This document shows positions 57,827-64,000 of a stretch of DNA of 64,000 nucleotides, one piece after another. Every line of letters starts with the position of its first letter. Position 1 is the first letter of the stretch. This DNA is from Amycolatopsis sp. QT-25. Its GTDB lineage: Bacteria; Actinomycetota; Actinomycetes; Mycobacteriales; Pseudonocardiaceae. Made by a program: the position numbers and the translations under genes. The notes below the pieces were generated by a model. The model ran no database searches. It worked only from the letters and a program-made list of their open reading frames with translations, and was not told where the DNA came from. Location: assembly GCF_029369745.1 (NCBI RefSeq), contig NZ_CP120210.1, forward strand, positions 6,014,001 to 6,078,000, read 5' to 3'.

Positions 57827-59266
57827 CTACGGGCGGCGGTGGCGCGGCAGCCGCACGGTGAACGTCGTCGCCCCCGGCGCACTCTCGACCTCGATCGTCC
57901 CGCCGTGCGCGGAGACCAGCGAGAGCACCACCGAGAGCCCGAGCCCGGTCCCGCCGTTGCCGCGCGTGCGGGCGGTGTCGACGCGGTAGAACCGGTCGAA
58001 GATCCGCTCCCGCGCTTCCGGCGGGATCCCCGGCCCGGCATCGGTCACCCGCAGGACGACTTCCGGCCCGGCCGCCTCGGCGGACAACGTCACCGGCGTG
58101 CCGGGCGGCGTGTGCACCGCGGCGTTGGTGAGCAGGTTGTCCAGCACCTGCCGCAGGCGTACCGGATCCGCTTGCAGGACAACACCTTCCGGGAGCGCGC
58201 CGAGGCTCAGCGGATGCTCCGGGCGGCCGGCGGCGAAGGCCTCCCCCGCGTCGGTGATCAGCTCGGCGATGTCGACGTCGACCAGCCTCAGCGGTGCCTC
58301 GGTTTCCGGCGCGTCGAGCCGCGCGAGGAGCAGGAGGTCGTCGACGAGCACGCTCATCCGCTCGGTCTCCTCCCGGATCTTCGACAGATGCGCGTCGCGT
58401 TCGGCGGGTTCGTTCGCCGCGGCGTAGCGGAAAAGCTCGGCGTAGCCCCGGATCGACGTCAGCGGCGTGCGCAGTTCGTGGGAGGCGTCGGCGATGAACC
58501 GCCGCAGTCGTTCGTTCGCCTCCCGGCGCGCGACCAGTGAGGAATCGAGATGCGCCAGCATCAGGTTGAACGCCGTCCGCAGCTCCTCGACCTCGGCTCC
58601 GCCGCCGCTCGCCCGCGCGCGCACCGGGAGATCGGCGTTCGTGGTGAGGTCGTGCGACGCGATGTCGTGCGCCGTCCCGGCCATGTCGCTCAGCGGCCGC
58701 AGGCCGCGCCGCAACACCAGCCGTCCCGCGATCACCAGCACCGCCAGCGCCAGCAGGAACGCGACGACCTCGACCATCACCAGCTGGCTCACCGTCCGGT
58801 CCAGATCGGCCTGCGGTGCGGCGCTGACCAGCACGATGTTGCGGCTCGGCTCGATCGGGCAGGCCCGGACCCGGTAGGTGCCCTTGTCCTCGATGTAGAC
58901 GGTGCGCAGCACTTCGGTCCGTGTCGCGTCCTCGGCGACCTTTTCGAGCGCCTTCGTGTCCGGCGGCAGGGAACCGCCCGCCTGCGGCAGCGCGTCGCCG
59001 TCCCGCACCGCGAACACCGCGGAGAACCAGCCGTAGGCCTGCTGCGGTTTCCCGCCGTGCGTGGTGCGCAGCGACGGCACCTGGCTGATCTGGGTCTTGG
59101 CGAGCTGTTCGTCGAGCCGATCGTTCAGATAGCCCTTCATGATGCCGACCATCACGGTGCCGACGACGGCGAACACGACCAGCGCCAGCACCCCGAGCCC
59201 GAGCGCCAGCCGGGTCCCGAGCCGCGAGCGGCGCCAGGCGTCGTACCACCGGCGCAGCACGGTCAT
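57827..59266 (-). CDS. Sensor histidine kinase
   Basis: This 479-residue kinase has an N-terminal helix (LALGLGVLALVVFAVVGTVM), an extracytoplasmic part of about 130 residues, a second helix (LVMVEVVAFLLALAVLVIAG), a HAMP linker, the phospho-acceptor DASHELRTPLTSIRGYAELF, and the ATPase with N box DNLLTNAAVHTPPGTPV and GGTGLGLSVVLSLVSAHGGTI. The start overlaps the response regulator stop by four bases. It phosphorylates that regulator in response to an unknown envelope signal. It resembles the MprB/TcrY group. Confidence 0.94.
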   Translation of the reverse strand: MTVLRRWYDAWRRSRLGTRLALGLGVLALVVFAVVGTVMVGIMKGYLNDRLDEQLAKTQISQVPSLRTTHGGKPQQAYGWFSAVFAVRDGDALPQAGGSLPPDTKALEKVAEDATRTEVLRTVYIEDKGTYRVRACPIEPSRNIVLVSAAPQADLDRTVSQLVMVEVVAFLLALAVLVIAGRLVLRRGLRPLSDMAGTAHDIASHDLTTNADLPVRARASGGGAEVEELRTAFNLMLAHLDSSLVARREANERLRRFIADASHELRTPLTSIRGYAELFRYAAANEPAERDAHLSKIREETERMSVLVDDLLLLARLDAPETEAPLRLVDVDIAELITDAGEAFAAGRPEHPLSLGALPEGVVLQADPVRLRQVLDNLLTNAAVHTPPGTPVTLSAEAAGPEVVLRVTDAGPGIPPEARERIFDRFYRVDTARTRGNGGTGLGLSVVLSLVSAHGGTIEVESAPGATTFTVRLPRHRRP

Positions 59267-59961
59267 CTCGCCGCCTGCCGGACGACGTAGCCCACGCCGC
59301 GCACGGTGTGGATCAGCGGTTCGTCGCCCGCGTCGAGTTTCCGGCGCAGATGCGAGATGACGAGTTCGACCACATTGGACCGGCCGCCGAAGTCGTACTC
59401 CCAGACGTGGTCGAGGATCTGCGCCTTGGTCAGCACCGACGGCGAACGCCGCATGAGGTAGCGCAGCAGTTCGTACTCGGTCGGCGTCAGCTCCGCGGGT
59501 TCGCCGTTGCGGACGACCTCGCGGGTGTCCTCGTTCAGGGTCAGGTCGCCGACCCGCAGCACCGCCGCCTTGGCCTGGTGGGTGCTCCGCCGCAGGACCG
59601 CGCGCAACCGCGCCATCAGTTCCTCGACGGAGAAGGGCTTGACGAGGTAGTCGTCGCCGCCGCGGGTGAGCCCGGCGACACGATCCGCCGTCGCGTCTTT
59701 CGCGGTGAGGAAGACGACGGGCACCGCCGTTCCCGACTCGCGGAGCTTGTCCAGCACGGTGAACCCGTCGATCCCCGGCAGCATCAGGTCGAGCACGACG
59801 ATGTCGGGCGCGAATGCGGCGGCGCGTTCGAGCGCGGCCTCGCCCGAGCCGGCGGTGACGGCCTGCCAGCCCTCGTAGCGGGCGACGGTGGCCACGAGGT
59901 CGGCGATATGCGGCTCGTCGTCCACCACCAGCAGGCGGACGGGGTTGTCGGTGTTCACCAC
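59263..59961 (-). CDS. OmpR-type response regulator
   Basis: This 232-residue regulator has the receiver domain (RLLVVDDEPHIADLVATV, phospho-Asp in PDIVVLDLMLPGIDGF, Thr/Lys in VVFLTAKDATADR and YLVKPFS) and an OmpR winged helix (ELTPTEYELLRYLMRRSPSVL, VVELVISHLRRKLD). It precedes and overlaps the kinase gene. I chose the GTG at 59961, five bases after GGAGG; the next GTG at 59958 is also possible. Confidence 0.94.
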   Translation of the reverse strand: MVNTDNPVRLLVVDDEPHIADLVATVARYEGWQAVTAGSGEAALERAAAFAPDIVVLDLMLPGIDGFTVLDKLRESGTAVPVVFLTAKDATADRVAGLTRGGDDYLVKPFSVEELMARLRAVLRRSTHQAKAAVLRVGDLTLNEDTREVVRNGEPAELTPTEYELLRYLMRRSPSVLTKAQILDHVWEYDFGGRSNVVELVISHLRRKLDAGDEPLIHTVRGVGYVVRQAAR

Positions 59962-60128
59962 GCCATCCTCCGTGAACGCGCGCGCGAGGGCGAGGCGGGC
60001 GCGCATACGACAGGAAGCCGACAGCTTCCGCCGAGAGAAGTCACCGGCACCGGGCGCCCACCGGGCTGCTGCTTCGGCTCGCTTAAACCGTTGGCCGGGC
60101 TTCGCGGGCTCAGGCAGACTGCGGCGTC

Positions 60129-60500
60129 ATGACCTGTGTCGTACAGAACTTCTTCTTCGACTGCGCCGACGCCTGCGAACTGGGCCGGTTCTGGAGTGAG
60201 GTCGTCGGCAAGCCGATGACCGAAGCCGGCGACTCCGAAACGATCATCGAGATGGACAACGGCGTGCACTTGTACTTCGGGCAGGTCCCGGAGCCGAAGA
60301 CGGTGAAGAATCGCATCCACCTCTGTCTTCAGCCGGACGTCCCGCGCGACGAGGAGGTGGAGCGCCTGCTGAAGCTCGGCGCGACCCTCCTGCACGACCG
60401 CCGCAACCCGGACGGCACCGGCTGGGCCGTCCTCGGTGACCCCGAGGGCAACGAATTCTGTGTGCTGCGCAGCGCCGCCGAGAAGGCCGCCACCTCATGA
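60129..60500 (+). CDS. VOC family (glyoxalase-like) protein
   Basis: This 123-residue protein starts MTCVVQNFFFDCADACELGRFW, a VOC metal-binding fold, and has HLYFGQVPEPKTVKNRIHLCL and WAVLGDPEGNEFCVLRS. The small VOC proteins include glyoxalase, dioxygenase and antibiotic-binding proteins; the substrate is not clear. It overlaps the methyltransferase gene by four bases, so the two probably act together. It diverges from the two-component system genes. Confidence 0.86.
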   Translation: MTCVVQNFFFDCADACELGRFWSEVVGKPMTEAGDSETIIEMDNGVHLYFGQVPEPKTVKNRIHLCLQPDVPRDEEVERLLKLGATLLHDRRNPDGTGWAVLGDPEGNEFCVLRSAAEKAATS

Positions 60501-61324
60501 CGGACTACGTGACCGTCAACCGCGCGAACTGGGACGAACGCGCCCCCGCGCACGCGGCGTCGGCGGATTACGGCTACCAGAAGTTCGTCGCGGACCCGAC
60601 GCACCTCAGCGGCGTGGTCACCTTCGACCGGCCGTCGCTCGGCGACGTCTCCGGCGCGCGCGGAGTGCACCTGCAATGCCACATCGGCACGGACACGCTT
60701 TCCCTGTCCCGCCTCGGCGCACGCATGACCGGCCTCGACTTTTCCGCGCCCGCGCTGGAGATCGCGCGACGGCTGGCCGCCGAGACCGGTGCGGAGATCG
60801 ACTACCACGAGTCCGATGTGTACGGTGCCGCCGACGTACTGGGCGCCGGGGAATTCGACCTCGTCTACACGGGAATCGGTGCCCTCTGCTGGCTGCCCGA
60901 CATCGCCCGCTGGGGACAGGTCGTCGGCGCGTTGCTGCGGCCGGGCGGCCGGTTGTTCGTCCGGGACATGCACCCGATGCTGGGCACCCTCGACGAGACG
61001 CAGCCGATGATCACCCCGCGCTACCCGTATTTCGAGCAGGCCGAACCGCTGGTGTTCGACGAGCCGGGGACCTATGTGGACACCGACGTCTCGTTCCAGC
61101 ACAACCGGACGCACGAATGGAACCACGGGCTGGGCGAGATCGTCATGGCGCTGCTCGACGCGGGGCTGACGCTGACGCGGCTGACGGAGCACGACAGTGT
61201 GCCGTGGAACGCGTTGCCCGGCTTCATGACCTTGAACGAGGCGACCGAGGAATGGCGGCTGACGGCGGATCCGCAGCGGCTGGCGGCGAGTTTCACCATC
61301 GAAGCCGTGAAGGGGTCTCGTTAG
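60497..61324 (+). CDS. Class I SAM-dependent methyltransferase
   Basis: This 275-residue methyltransferase starts MTDYVTVNRANWDERAPAHA. The SAM site shows GVHLQCHIGTDTLSLSRLGARMTGLDFS (GxGxG variant) and FDLVYTGIGALCWLPDIARWG. The remaining part has a small-molecule methyltransferase layout with HEWNHGLGEIVMALLDAG. It is translationally coupled to the VOC gene. The acceptor is unknown. Confidence 0.88.
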   Translation: MTDYVTVNRANWDERAPAHAASADYGYQKFVADPTHLSGVVTFDRPSLGDVSGARGVHLQCHIGTDTLSLSRLGARMTGLDFSAPALEIARRLAAETGAEIDYHESDVYGAADVLGAGEFDLVYTGIGALCWLPDIARWGQVVGALLRPGGRLFVRDMHPMLGTLDETQPMITPRYPYFEQAEPLVFDEPGTYVDTDVSFQHNRTHEWNHGLGEIVMALLDAGLTLTRLTEHDSVPWNALPGFMTLNEATEEWRLTADPQRLAASFTIEAVKGSR

Positions 61325-61363
61325 CGGGGTGGTTTCGGGAAACGCGACCTTCACGCCTTCCCC

Positions 61364-61420
61364 AGTACATGAAGGCCCCCATCCTCGCGCCTAGGTACAG
61401 GAAGGGGGCCTTCATGTACT
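61364..61420. repeat. 21-bp intergenic palindrome, AGTACATGAAGGCCCCC family
   Basis: Arms at 61364-61384 and 61400-61420 are complementary but for one A/A mismatch. The loop contains TCGCGCCTAGGTACA, as in the 50365 copy. It follows the methyltransferase stop by 40 bases and may end that transcript. Confidence 0.7.
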
Positions 61421-61477
61421 TCAACGAAAAAACGCCGCAGATCACGAGGTACCCACGAGACTTGGGAGGATGCCCGT

Positions 61478-62491
61478 ATGAGCGTCTCCGCCGAGAATCG
61501 GCCCCTTGTCGCCGTCGCCGCCCTGGGCGGCACCATCGCCATGGTGCCCGGCGACGGTGAAGACCACGCCGTCCCCCGCCTCACCGCCGCCGACCTGCTC
61601 GGCGACCTGGGGGGTGACCTCGAAATGGACGTCCGCGCGGAGACGCTCGCGGGGATCTCCAGCGCGTCGATGGACTTCGCGACCCTGATCAGGACACGGG
61701 ACTGGGCCGCCAAGGCCGTCGACGAAGGCGCTCGGGGTGTCGTCGTGATCCAGGGGACGGACACGCTCGAAGAGACGGCGTACTTCTTCGAACTGACGTG
61801 GGCTTCCGAGGCGCCGATCGTGATCACCGGCGCGATGCGCAATCCCAGTCTGCCCAGCGCCGACGGCGCGGGGAACGTGCTCGCCGCGTTGACCGTCGCC
61901 GCCGATCCCCGCGGCCGGGGCCGGGGCTCGCTGGTCGTGTTCAACGACGACGTCCACGCCGCGCGCTGGGTCCGCAAGACACATTCGAGCCACGTCGAGG
62001 CCTTCTCCTCGCATCCCGCCGGGCCGCTCGCCCTCGTCAGCGAGGGATCGGTGCACTACTTCCATCCGGTGGCCGCCCGCCCGGCGGCGTTGCCGCTGGG
62101 GAACGCGGACTTCTCCGGGCTGGTGCCGATCGTCGAGAGCGGTGTCGAGGACACCGGCGAACTCCTGGAAACGCTGGTCAAGGCCGGGGTCAAGGGAGTG
62201 GTGCTCGCCGCGAACGGCGCCGGGCACGTTTCGGCGGGGTCCGCCGGCGTGATCGAACGGGTGCTGCCGGAGGTCCCGATCGTGGTCGCCGGCCGCACCG
62301 GCGCCGGGCCGACGTTCCGCGGTACCTACGGCTTCCGCGGTTCCGAGTCGGATCTGATCGCGATGGGCGCGACCATGTCCGGCTGGCTCGACCCGCGTAA
62401 ATCCCGGCTCCTGCTGCACACCCTGCTCGCCACCGGAGCCCCGCGAGACCGCATCGAAGCCGAATTCCGGCTCCGAGGCGACCTCACCTGA
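61478..62491 (+). CDS. L-asparaginase family protein (cytoplasmic type)
   Basis: This 337-residue protein hydrolyses asparagine to aspartate and ammonia. It carries the first catalytic Thr in VAALGGTIAMVPGDG, the second in GVVVIQGTDTLEETAYFFEL, the catalytic Lys in WVRKTHSSHVEAF, and the C-terminal PIVVAGRTGAGPTF. There is no signal peptide, so it acts in the cytoplasm. It has its own promoter after the palindrome, and converges on the cysteine dioxygenase gene. Confidence 0.93.
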   Translation: MSVSAENRPLVAVAALGGTIAMVPGDGEDHAVPRLTAADLLGDLGGDLEMDVRAETLAGISSASMDFATLIRTRDWAAKAVDEGARGVVVIQGTDTLEETAYFFELTWASEAPIVITGAMRNPSLPSADGAGNVLAALTVAADPRGRGRGSLVVFNDDVHAARWVRKTHSSHVEAFSSHPAGPLALVSEGSVHYFHPVAARPAALPLGNADFSGLVPIVESGVEDTGELLETLVKAGVKGVVLAANGAGHVSAGSAGVIERVLPEVPIVVAGRTGAGPTFRGTYGFRGSESDLIAMGATMSGWLDPRKSRLLLHTLLATGAPRDRIEAEFRLRGDLT

Positions 62492-62508
62492 CGCCCTCCC
62501 GCGCAACC

Positions 62509-62549
62509 AGTCGCCTGCTTGCGCCGGAAAGCCACGCGAGGAGGCGACT
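62509..62549. terminator. Imperfect hairpin between asparaginase and cysteine dioxygenase genes
   Basis: Arms at 62509-62523 and 62535-62549 (AGTCGCCT...AGGCGACT) pair over 15 bases with two mismatches. It touches the 3' end of the cysteine dioxygenase gene and separates the convergent genes. Confidence 0.5.
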
Positions 62550-63027
62550 AAACGCGAGACGGGCCGGAAATGGGGTCCAGGTGGTACGGGCGCATGGTGC
62601 GGGTCTGGTGGCGATAGACGTGCACGCTGACGGCCGGATCCGGGCCGTCGTTGCGCACTTCGTGGACGTACCCGGGGCCGAAGACGCGAGACTGGCCCTC
62701 CGACAGCGAATGCAGCTCCGTCACCGCCCGCCCGTCCACCGCGCGCCGGGCGACGGTCTCGCTCAGCTGCCCGCTGACCACGGTGAACGCGCCCGCGGCG
62801 AATTCGTGGTCGTGCAGGTCGGTGCGCTGGCCGGGCAGCCAGCTCATCAACCAGATCTCCTGCAGTTCGTCGGTGTCGACGAGGGCGGAGAACCGGTCCT
62901 CGGGGTCGTAGCGCAGCAGGTGACGCCAGCGGTCACGGTCAGCGGCGAACTCGAGCGCGACGCGCACCGGGTGGCGCAGGGCGGGGTTTTCGGGGATGAC
63001 GAGCGTGTTGTCCGGGACGGCGAACAT
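62548..63027 (-). CDS. Cysteine dioxygenase family protein
   Basis: This 159-residue cupin protein has the iron-binding His pair in TDLHDHEFAAGAFTVVSGQL and the third His in GPGYVHEVRNDG. That pattern is cysteine dioxygenase type: oxidation of cysteine to cysteinesulfinate. The length and DHE spacing fit small bacterial enzymes. Upstream on the minus strand lies a Cys-rich short ORF (63079-63162) and 51 bases of leader, so expression is probably tuned by cysteine. The GAGGAC-like site precedes the ATG. Confidence 0.9.
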   Translation of the reverse strand: MFAVPDNTLVIPENPALRHPVRVALEFAADRDRWRHLLRYDPEDRFSALVDTDELQEIWLMSWLPGQRTDLHDHEFAAGAFTVVSGQLSETVARRAVDGRAVTELHSLSEGQSRVFGPGYVHEVRNDGPDPAVSVHVYRHQTRTMRPYHLDPISGPSRV

Positions 63028-63078
63028 GGAGAAGTCCTCGCAGCAGAAAGAAGGTGTCGAGCTGGGCCGGGGCTGGGT

Positions 63079-63162
63079 TCACCGACAACAGCGACACGAC
63101 GCACACGAGACGGCGCCAAGACCCGAGAGGCCCCGCGACACAGTCATCCCACGTGCGAACAT
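63079..63162 (-). CDS. Cys-rich leader peptide (upstream ORF) of the cysteine dioxygenase gene
   Basis: This 27-codon ORF starts at the ATG at 63160-63162, reads MFARGMTVSRGLSGLGAV and ends SCASCRCCR, with four Cys codons in its last eight residues, two of them consecutive. It lies 51 bases upstream of the cysteine dioxygenase ATG. A TTGACC box (63193-63198) has a weak TTCGCT box 17 bases downstream, placing the start site at or near the ATG, as for leaderless uORFs. Ribosome stalling on Cys codons in mycobacterial leader ORFs is known to regulate sulfur genes, so a similar cysteine-sensing attenuator is inferred. It is too short for automatic ORF calling. Confidence 0.7.
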   Translation of the reverse strand: MFARGMTVSRGLSGLGAVSCASCRCCR

Positions 63163-63290
63163 GCCCTCAAGCGAACCAGTGCGGAGCCCGGCGGTCAACC
63201 GATCTCACACCGTGGACCGCGAGTTCCGCACCTGACGACCATGCTGACGGCACGACGCGGGCGAGGTCTGTCGCGACAACGCGGTCTTCC

Positions 63291-64000
63291 TCAGGACCAC
63301 TCGTGCTTCTGCGACCGGCCGAGCAGCTCGGCTCCGGCACGCCGGGGGTCGACCCCTTCATGGCAGACGCGGTGCATCGCGTCGGTGATCGGCATGTCGA
63401 CACCGAGGCTCAGCGCGAGCTCCCGGATCGACGTGCAGGATTTGACGCCCTCGGCGACCTGACCGCCGGTGGCCGCCAGCGCCTGCTCGAGCGTCTCGCC
63501 CTGGCCGAGCCGCTCGCCGAAGGTCCGGTTGCGCGACAACGGCGACGAACAGGTCGCCACCAGGTCGCCGACGCCCGCCAGCCCGGCGAAGGTCAGCGGA
63601 TCGGCACCGAGTCGCGCGCCGAGCCTGGCCATCTCGGCCAGTCCGCGGGTGATCAGCGTGGCCACGGTGTTCGCGCCCAGCCCGAGCCCGGCCGCCATCC
63701 CGCAGCTGAGCGCGATGACGTTCTTGCACGCCCCGCCCAGCTCGCAGCCGACGACGTCGGTGTTGGTGTACGGCCGGAAGTACTGGTTGAAGCTCGCCCG
63801 CTGGATCGCCTTGGCGTTGTCGTGGTCGGTGCAGGCCAGCACCGCCGCCGCCGGCTGTCCCAGCGCGATCTCCTTCGCGAGGTTCGGCCCGGAGACGACC
63901 ACGATCTGCCCGGCGTCGACGCGGGCGATCTCGGCGATGACCTCGCTCATCCGCTTGAGCGTGCCCAGCTCGACACCCTTCGCGAGGCTCACCAGGATCG
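63291..64000 (-). CDS. gpsA: Glycerol-3-phosphate dehydrogenase [NAD(P)+], partial
   Basis: GpsA makes glycerol 3-phosphate for phospholipid synthesis. The 3' part, about 236 residues, is in the window; the start lies beyond 64000. It includes SLAKGVELGTLKRMSEVI, VVSGPNLAKEIALGQPAAAVL, GCELGGACKNVIALSCGMAAGLGLG (catalytic Lys), AGVGDLVATCSSPLSRNRTFG and the end EGVDPRRAGAELLGRSQKHE. The first catalytic segments are outside. The position near thiL and DUF3515 agrees with mycobacterial order, interrupted here by accessory genes. Between its stop and the leader ORF (63163-63290) nothing else is seen. Confidence 0.94.
   Translation of the reverse strand, partial: ILVSLAKGVELGTLKRMSEVIAEIARVDAGQIVVVSGPNLAKEIALGQPAAAVLACTDHDNAKAIQRASFNQYFRPYTNTDVVGCELGGACKNVIALSCGMAAGLGLGANTVATLITRGLAEMARLGARLGADPLTFAGLAGVGDLVATCSSPLSRNRTFGERLGQGETLEQALAATGGQVAEGVKSCTSIRELALSLGVDMPITDAMHRVCHEGVDPRRAGAELLGRSQKHEWS

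Noticed and set aside
60091..60120. Promoter TTGGCC with CAGACT before the VOC gene
   Set aside because: The -10 match is weak and the 18-base spacing is common by chance; I did not list it as a feature.

Overview
The window is GC-rich (about 70% by eye) actinobacterial chromosome with long ORFs, many GTG starts and 4-base ATGA/GTGA overlaps. The order of its core genes follows the Mycobacterium tuberculosis mutM-rnc-DUF177-sepIVA, coaD-rsmD-pyc, recG-DAK2-rpmB-ung-thiL and gpsA regions, but with large insertions. Intergenic palindromes of the type GTACATGAAGGCCCCCTTCC point to the Pseudonocardiaceae, most likely Amycolatopsis. The genus is an inference from these features, not from a database match.

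Layout. 1-3131: HAAS/PadR pair, a YtrA-type GntR regulator with a two-gene ABC transporter, and a DoxX-like protein. 3128-5316: a three-gene cassette of EspR-like regulator, ImmA/IrrE-type metalloprotein and MAB_1171c-type membrane protein. 5384-8831: housekeeping block mutM, rnc, rpmF, DUF177, sepIVA. 8952-10994: a SigE-family sigma factor with a membrane partner, then a secreted tandem guanyl-RNase protein whose second domain looks catalytically dead. 11094-14422: coaD, rsmD, helD. 14423-14821: a 21-bp minisatellite and a terminator. 14822-19806: a large HTH-STAND NTPase-WD40 protein and a flavin-dependent oxidoreductase. 19807-20504: noncoding, with four palindromes, a 10-bp tandem repeat and candidate operators. 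20505-29702: a complete ten-gene mce lipid-import operon (two YrbE permeases, MceA-F, two Mce-associated proteins), without its ATPase. 29765-33805: related secreted proteins around a secreted RCC1-repeat protein. 33888-36171: a PucR/CdaR-type regulator and an arginase-family enzyme.

36262-46103: pyc, a subtilase with an altered oxyanion motif, an erythromycin-esterase-like protein divergent from a TetR regulator, a GNAT, and an EACC1-caspase pair predicted to be a conflict (cell-suicide or defence) system. 46202-54637: recG, DAK2 protein, rpmB, ung, a decayed gamma-carbonic-anhydrase gene, two GNATs, thiL, a stand-alone Lrp ligand-binding domain protein and DUF3515. 54642-63027: accessory metabolism and signalling (quinone oxidoreductase, MocR regulator with divergent PNPOx-like protein, two-component system, VOC protein, methyltransferase, asparaginase, cysteine dioxygenase). 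The cysteine dioxygenase gene is preceded by an unlisted 27-codon Cys-rich upstream ORF that looks like a cysteine-sensing leader. The window ends inside gpsA.

Most promising points: the Cys-rich leader of the cysteine dioxygenase gene, the EACC1-caspase operon, the active-plus-dead tandem RNase, TTGTCAC boxes shared by the PucR-type regulator and the mce upstream region, and the family of long perfect intergenic palindromes.
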